Below are positions 59,034-64,000 of a stretch of 64,000 nt of DNA, piece by piece. The stretch is taken from contig CAJVGD010000046.1 in assembly GCA_910890315.1 (NCBI GenBank), positions 62,001 through 126,000 of the forward strand, written 5' to 3'. The notes under the pieces were generated by a model. That model saw only the letters and a list, made by a program, of their open reading frames with translations. It made no database searches and was not told the origin of the DNA. This stretch comes from Serendipita indica DSM 11827. Taxonomy: Eukaryota > Basidiomycota > Agaricomycetes > Sebacinales > Serendipitaceae. Both the position numbers and the translations under genes were made by a program. Position 1 is the stretch's first letter, and the number at the start of each line of letters is the position of its first letter.

Positions 59034-60383
59034 CTAATCAAGCTCGGCCAGGAGCGCACGGCCCAGAATGATAACCCAGAGGATATCCTCTGGTTGGTGG
59101 GGATAGGGAAAGTCACCTCCTTCCTCTTCGTTTGCTTCAAGATCGGATATTGCATTGTCTTCCCAGAGATCTAGAGGGCCCGTCCTCTCTTGGTCGCTCG
59201 AAGATGCAAGAGGTGCATGGCCAACCCCATACTCGCCGAATGCACGCATAAATGTCCGTGGAAAGTGAGCTCGGATGGATGCAGGGGTGAGATGGTTGAT
59301 GTTTCGGCGCCGGATATTTTGGTTGTGACTGCTGCCGCGACTGCGGGCGAGTATATCCCGTAACCTCCTAGTGTCATCCCAGTTGAGAGTGAAACGAGAT
59401 TCCGGCGTCCTTCGCAGATCTGCTAATGCTAATCCGTCCGACGCACTGGTAGCCCTTATAATCGGAGTGTTGGTGTCGGACGAATTGGTCGGCCTTGTGC
59501 TTTCAGGAGTCGGATTCGATGTCGGGTTCGAACTCTGTGGAACAGGTGATTGTAGGTGTTGATTGGGCGCGTATCGGAGCTGGTTATCGAATTCAGTCCG
59601 TATTCGGCTGATATACTCGCGGTCAATCTGTATTTCCATCGCGTATTGAAGGAAATGACTAACAAACATCAGCATATAAGATATAGATGAGAAACTAAAT
59701 TGTACTCACAGATAGGACAAAAAGACGTCGAGCTTTGGGCTCGGCTCTTTGCTCGCCAGGCTGTTGAAACGTTCTATTGTTACGTGAAGAACACGAGAAA
59801 GAGACTTCCACGCCGGTGGACGATTGAAGAAGAAGCCAAATGCATAGTTCAGAATTGATTGAGCGTATAATTGTGCACCTTTGGAAGACTTCATGACCTG
59901 GGAGTCCGCGTCTCCAGCGTGCTTAAGATCTGTCGCACGTTTTGTATGAATATGACTAATCTCCTGGTGGGGTAGTTGTGGCTTTCGCTTCCCGCGAATC
60001 GGTACTTGGTATTCCCCGAGCCTTTGTCGTTTATTCGGGGACATGGAGATGTCAACGGACATTGAGTCGTCATTTTTGCGCTTCAAATAGCTGGATAGCG
60101 AGTCTGGGCTAGTTTCTGTCTCTGGAGCAGAGCTGGACGGGGGCGAGGGAGGAAGCAACGGAGAAATCGGACGTGACTGGCGAGCAGCTTCAAATATCTA
60201 GCCATTTTATCAGATGATAAGACACCAAAGTGTCTGTATACACACTTGTCGGTACTCGTTAATGTCCGCCTGTGTCAACTGTCTGCCAATACATCAAATC
60301 TACGAGCTTTGTATACTCATGGAAACTCCTTACCGGCCACTATAAGTCGTAGATGGAGTCGGTGTTGCTCTAGAGCTTTGCAT
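59034..60383 (-). CDS. conserved-looking protein of unknown function, NLS-containing
   Basis: Exons join MQSSRATPTPSTTYSGR (ATG 60381-60383), QLTQADINEYRQ and IFEAARQSRPISPLLPPSPP. A middle part has a basic patch SPNKRQRLGEYQVPIRGKRK and a helical block SILNYAFGFFFNRPPAWKSL, SRVLHVTIERFNSLA and LQYAMEIQIDREYISRIRTE. The C-terminus reads IRAHFPRTFMRAFGEYGVGH, ending EDILWVIILGRALLAELD. I do not recognise the family. The basic patch suggests nuclear location. It is divergent from the TOR gene, with only 166 bp between start codons. Confidence 0.65.
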
Positions 60384-60522
60384 AGCGTGATACAAAGTAC
60401 GTAGAGGATGGCGGAGGCAGCAACAAGCAACTTGGAAGCGCACCCACATTCGGGGCTCATCAGTGAGCATCAAAAGTGGGCCATATCTCGAAGAGAAAGT
60501 TCAAAATAATCGCAACTGGTTC

Positions 60523-60528
60523 TATAAA
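60523..60528 (+). promoter_or_regulatory. possible TATA element before the TOR ATG
   Basis: TATAAA occurs 21 bp before the ATG at 60550, inside the 166-bp divergent gap. The distance is short for a functional TATA box, so transcription may start near or past this ATG. Confidence 0.2.
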
Positions 60529-60549
60529 CAAGACGGATGTCCTCTCGTT

Positions 60550-63500
60550 ATGGATGCTAAGTTTGCCTTTATCTTTGGCGAGCTCAAGAGCCGGTACGCC
60601 ATCGAAGTTGAGAGTGATCCCTGTTTTAAGCATTAAATCAGTGTCCCAGAAGTCAGGGAGAACGGTGTAAAGGAGCTATATACCTTCGTGGGTTCAAATG
60701 GCAACGTCTATTGTCGACCATGCTGAGATCTGCAGGTCCAATCATGGCTCGCTGCACATCCACCAGAAGCTGCTCCCCAGTTCTGGAATGAGGTCAACCA
60801 GAGGATCATCTTTCCATTAACGACGCAGTCTAGCAACACCTTTGAACGGCTCGGAGGGATTGCCGCGATCGGTGAGCCCCTACGTCGTTCATGAGCTATG
60901 CTCATATAACTCAAGACAAGCTACTGGACTTGGAGTCCGAGGGGACCTTGGAGACAAATCGTAACCTCTATCGATTCCTCAGATATCTCAAGAATGTTCT
61001 GCCGACCATTGAAATCCCAGTAAGGATACTTGAAGGTCTATGACACAGTCTAACTCCGTTTAGGTGATGACGGCGGCTGCTTCAACGTTTGGAAAGATTC
61101 TCCAAGTTGGCGGGCCATCCTTTGTCACCGGAAGTCTCATCGATGGAGAAGTACAGAGGGCCGTTAGTCTCATGGTTGAAGATAAAACCGAACACGGCCG
61201 CTTTGCAGGAGTCGCAATCTTGACAGAGATAGCAACACACGCTAGCCAACAGTTCTACCGACACGTGAGCACCGTCTTGAAAGAGATAATTGTTCCTTTG
61301 CGTGATTCAAGGGTACGATCCCGAGGTATTCAGCTCGATTCCCGGTTGACAGCCTCTAGGAGAGCATCCGAAAAAGCGCTTCAACACTCCTATCAAAATG
61401 CCTGACCCTCGTCGCAAATCAGGACCGAGCTTCGAGGACGCAGATTCTCACCAACATATTGATGGAGGCTCAAAAAGGAGTGTCGAATCCCTCCTCCGAT
61501 GTTGTTCAAGGCTCGTTACACATGTATAGGGAACTGTTGATGTCGACCAACGACTTTATGGAAGAGCATTTCGTCGACACCTGCGAAAAAATCTTGGGCT
61601 TGCGAATGCACAAGGTACTTCCCTCTACGGGTCTGAGCTTGTCTCATTGACATTTGATAGGATCTTGCAGTAAGAAAGGCAGTTACGGGGCTCCTTCCCG
61701 TCTGCGCACGCTACAACTCTATGATTTTCAACGAGCATTTCCTGTACAAAACCATGGCTTGGCTACTATCTCAACTCTCGAAGCCATCGGAGAAGCAATA
61801 TGGTCAGTTAACCACTGCGTACAACTCATCCATTAAACCTTTTAACAGTTCTCGAAGCAATTGGTCCGATCGCTCTGTCCGTTACGAGTGAGATGAAGCA
61901 GTTTATGCCAGATATCATGGTTCAAATCAAAGAGTCGCTCGAACAACGAGGGTAAGGCTCCTCTATGCTCACATACGGTTACTTATGAGACAATAGCAAG
62001 AAAGGTTCAGTCTCTGACAAAGCAATTTTCGAATGCATCCGTATGTTAGCCGCGGCAGTTGGCCCCAACTTGACCAAACTACTACACGATCAACTCGACC
62101 TCATCTTCGAACACGAATTCAACGAGAATGTTCGGCACTCGCTTGCCGCTTGTGTGGTGTCAATACCGCCCCTATTAAGCTCGATACAAGGTATATATAT
62201 TAACATGTGATTGCATTGATTCTCAGATACATTTAGATCGACTACTGGACAAGATTTCGGTCATCCTTACTGGGCAAAGTTATAAACCATTGGGAGCACC
62301 TCTGCCAACTCTCAGACCGCAAATGTCCTTGAGTCAGATTACCTCCTCTACCATTCAAATATCCGCCAGGAACCCAGAAAGCATACACCTGGCTCTGGAT
62401 ACCCTTGCAACGTTCGATTTTAGTGGTACGCTCGTTGTTGGAGACAAAGCAGTTTCTAAGTCCAATAGGTCACCAGTTGAATGACTTCGTGCGCATCTGT
62501 GCTCTACCCTATTTGGAGGACGACATTCCGGAGATACGGCTCAAGGCCGCTATTGCCTGTTGTCAACTGTTCATGAGAGAACCCAGCATGGGCCAAAGGA
62601 GCGCCTGTCCCCTCGAAGTAATCAATGAAGTGTTAGAGAAGTTGCTCATGGTATCGATCGCGGATGCTGGTTAGTCTATCCTTCCAAGCCCACAACGAAG
62701 CTCAATCTCTGTTAGACTCGGGTATCAGAGGCACAGTCTTATCAAATCTCGACACACGTTTTGACAAGTATTTGTCGCAGCCCGAGCATATCCGCCTCTT
62801 GTTTATGGCTATGAACGACGAAGCGTATGAGGTGCGCTTCAAGGCAGTCGCGATAGTAGGGCGTCTTGGATCCTTCAACCCGGCGCACGTAATGCCTTCT
62901 CTGAGAAAATCACTCATACAATTGCTCACCGAGCTTGAGTATACCACTGCGCCGTATGTTCGTTTCCCATGCGTCGCGGGAGGCTAAGTTCTCTATAGCG
63001 CGGCACGCAATACGACGGCAGAGTTCCTTACCGTTCTCATAAAAGCTACAGAGCGTCTCATAAAACCATACGGACTCTCACTCCTCAGGGTAATTCTCCC
63101 AAAAGCAAATGATCCATCGCCCATATTCTCTCGGTATATGATCGAGTGCACCGGTACATTAGCCGTTATATGCGGAGATGAAATATCGCCACACATTCAA
63201 GAGATCATGGAAATTATTCTTCGAGTCTTACAGGACCCCCAAGCGCCCTCTCAGAAGAAGGATTCCGCTCTCGTTACCTTGGGGCAAGTCTGCGCCAATA
63301 CAGCCTATGTGATAGAGCCAATTGTAGAGCATCCAGAACTCTTCGCCATCTTCGCGCGCCTCCTCAAAACAGACACAACTGCAGAGACCAGACGGGAGGT
63401 GCTCAGGGTTCTCGGCATTCTCGGTGCCATCGACCCATACGCTCGTAGGAAGGTATGAAGTCAAATTTTCCGTGTTTAGCACTAAACGATAGCAGCGTTT

Positions 63501-64000
63501 GTCCCAAGACGACGGCTCGAAGGACACCTCAAGTCAGAGAACCGCAACCACGATCAGAATGAGTGGTATGCCCCAGGACGAGTACTTCCAGACTGTCGTC
63601 ATGTCTGCACTTCTCAATATTCTGAATGACGGCGCTCTATCAACGCAATACCTGGGGGTCGTTGAGGTGATCATGAGCATCTTCAAGGGTCAGGGCCTCA
63701 AATGCGTTTCGTTCCTCCCAAAGGTACGGTAACTTCTTACTTGGAAACCGCAGCTGCAGCTGACCGCTCTTCAGATTATCCCAGCCTTCCTCACCGTGAC
63801 GAAGCTTGCCAATTCGCGGCATCAGGATTACTACCTTCAGCAACTGGCACTACTCGTTGAAATTGTGAAGAATCAAATTCAGGGGTTCGTGAAAGAGATT
63901 CTCGACATGTGCAAGGATCTATGGCCGAATCAATTTCTTCACCTTTCCATCGTCGCTGTTATCGAAACGCTATGCAAAGTACTCGATGCCGGGTTCAAAC
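60550..64000 (+). CDS. tor: TOR (target of rapamycin) kinase, N-terminal HEAT-repeat part, partial
   Basis: The ATG at 60550 gives [15 protein letters not shown], joined by short introns to [16 protein letters not shown] and [20 protein letters not shown]. Diagnostic TOR blocks follow: [40 protein letters not shown], then [53 protein letters not shown], and [15 protein letters not shown] (the GxLGAxDPY block). Near the window end [19 protein letters not shown] and [19 protein letters not shown] continue the HEAT array. The FAT, FRB and kinase domains lie beyond 64000. TOR controls growth in response to nutrients. More than a dozen introns join cleanly, which makes this gene a useful control for local sequence accuracy. 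Confidence 0.92.

Overview
The window is nuclear DNA of a filamentous basidiomycete, most likely an Agaricomycete of the Rhizoctonia/Ceratobasidium type. That placement is an inference. It rests on many GT-AG introns of about 40-60 nt, short intergenic gaps, and protein types familiar from that group: NACHT-WD40 receptors, F-box proteins with F-box-like LPxELW starts, a Rieske-DUF455 fusion, a DUF4045-gelsolin protein and a DUF7082 regulator. I see no rRNA, tRNA, CRISPR or viral element.

Layout. At 0-8.7 kb, all on minus, lie the 3'-truncated (by the window edge) KIN1-like kinase, a Rieske-[2Fe-2S]/DUF455 fusion, a xylulokinase-like protein and an APC-family amino-acid permease. From 9.4 to 22.9 kb two related NACHT-WD40 genes lie in inverted orientation (NLR1 minus, NLR2 plus). 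They flank the nuclear gene for the mitochondrial tRNA-modifying enzyme MTO1/GidA and a small Cys-rich membrane protein. From 23.3 to 29.6 kb are an F-box protein, an EamA-type transporter and a disordered protein with a DUF6593-like N-terminus. From 29.9 to 39.8 kb a head-to-tail pair of NACHT-WD40 genes (NLR3, NLR4) sits on minus.

From 40.8 to 60.4 kb the genes are a small secreted beta-trefoil protein, a membrane-anchored GH35 beta-galactosidase, a DUF7082 (MedA-like) regulator, a CUE-domain protein of CUE5 type, a CLC chloride/proton exchanger, a second F-box protein, a DUF4045-gelsolin protein and an unrecognised nuclear-looking protein. The last 3.4 kb holds the HEAT-repeat N-terminus of the TOR kinase, which runs off the window.

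The most interesting part is the receptor cluster. Four paralogous STAND receptors share an N-terminal helical region starting MKRLF/MRQLF, a NACHT ATPase and a long WD40 region. Only NLR3 reads through intact. NLR1, NLR2 and NLR4 each carry one or more frame breaks, while the neighbouring housekeeping genes splice cleanly. NLR1 and NLR2 form a mosaic: their NACHT blocks, including an intron, are almost identical, but the flanking linker and WD40 regions are only about 55-65 percent alike by eye. A second near-identical 160-bp block covers the last codons and 3' flank, and NLR2 still carries the wreck of an older WD40 end just beyond it. This looks like recent ectopic gene conversion between inverted copies on top of older divergence, a birth-and-death receptor locus. 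Gene models below were spliced by hand and exon borders are approximate unless stated.
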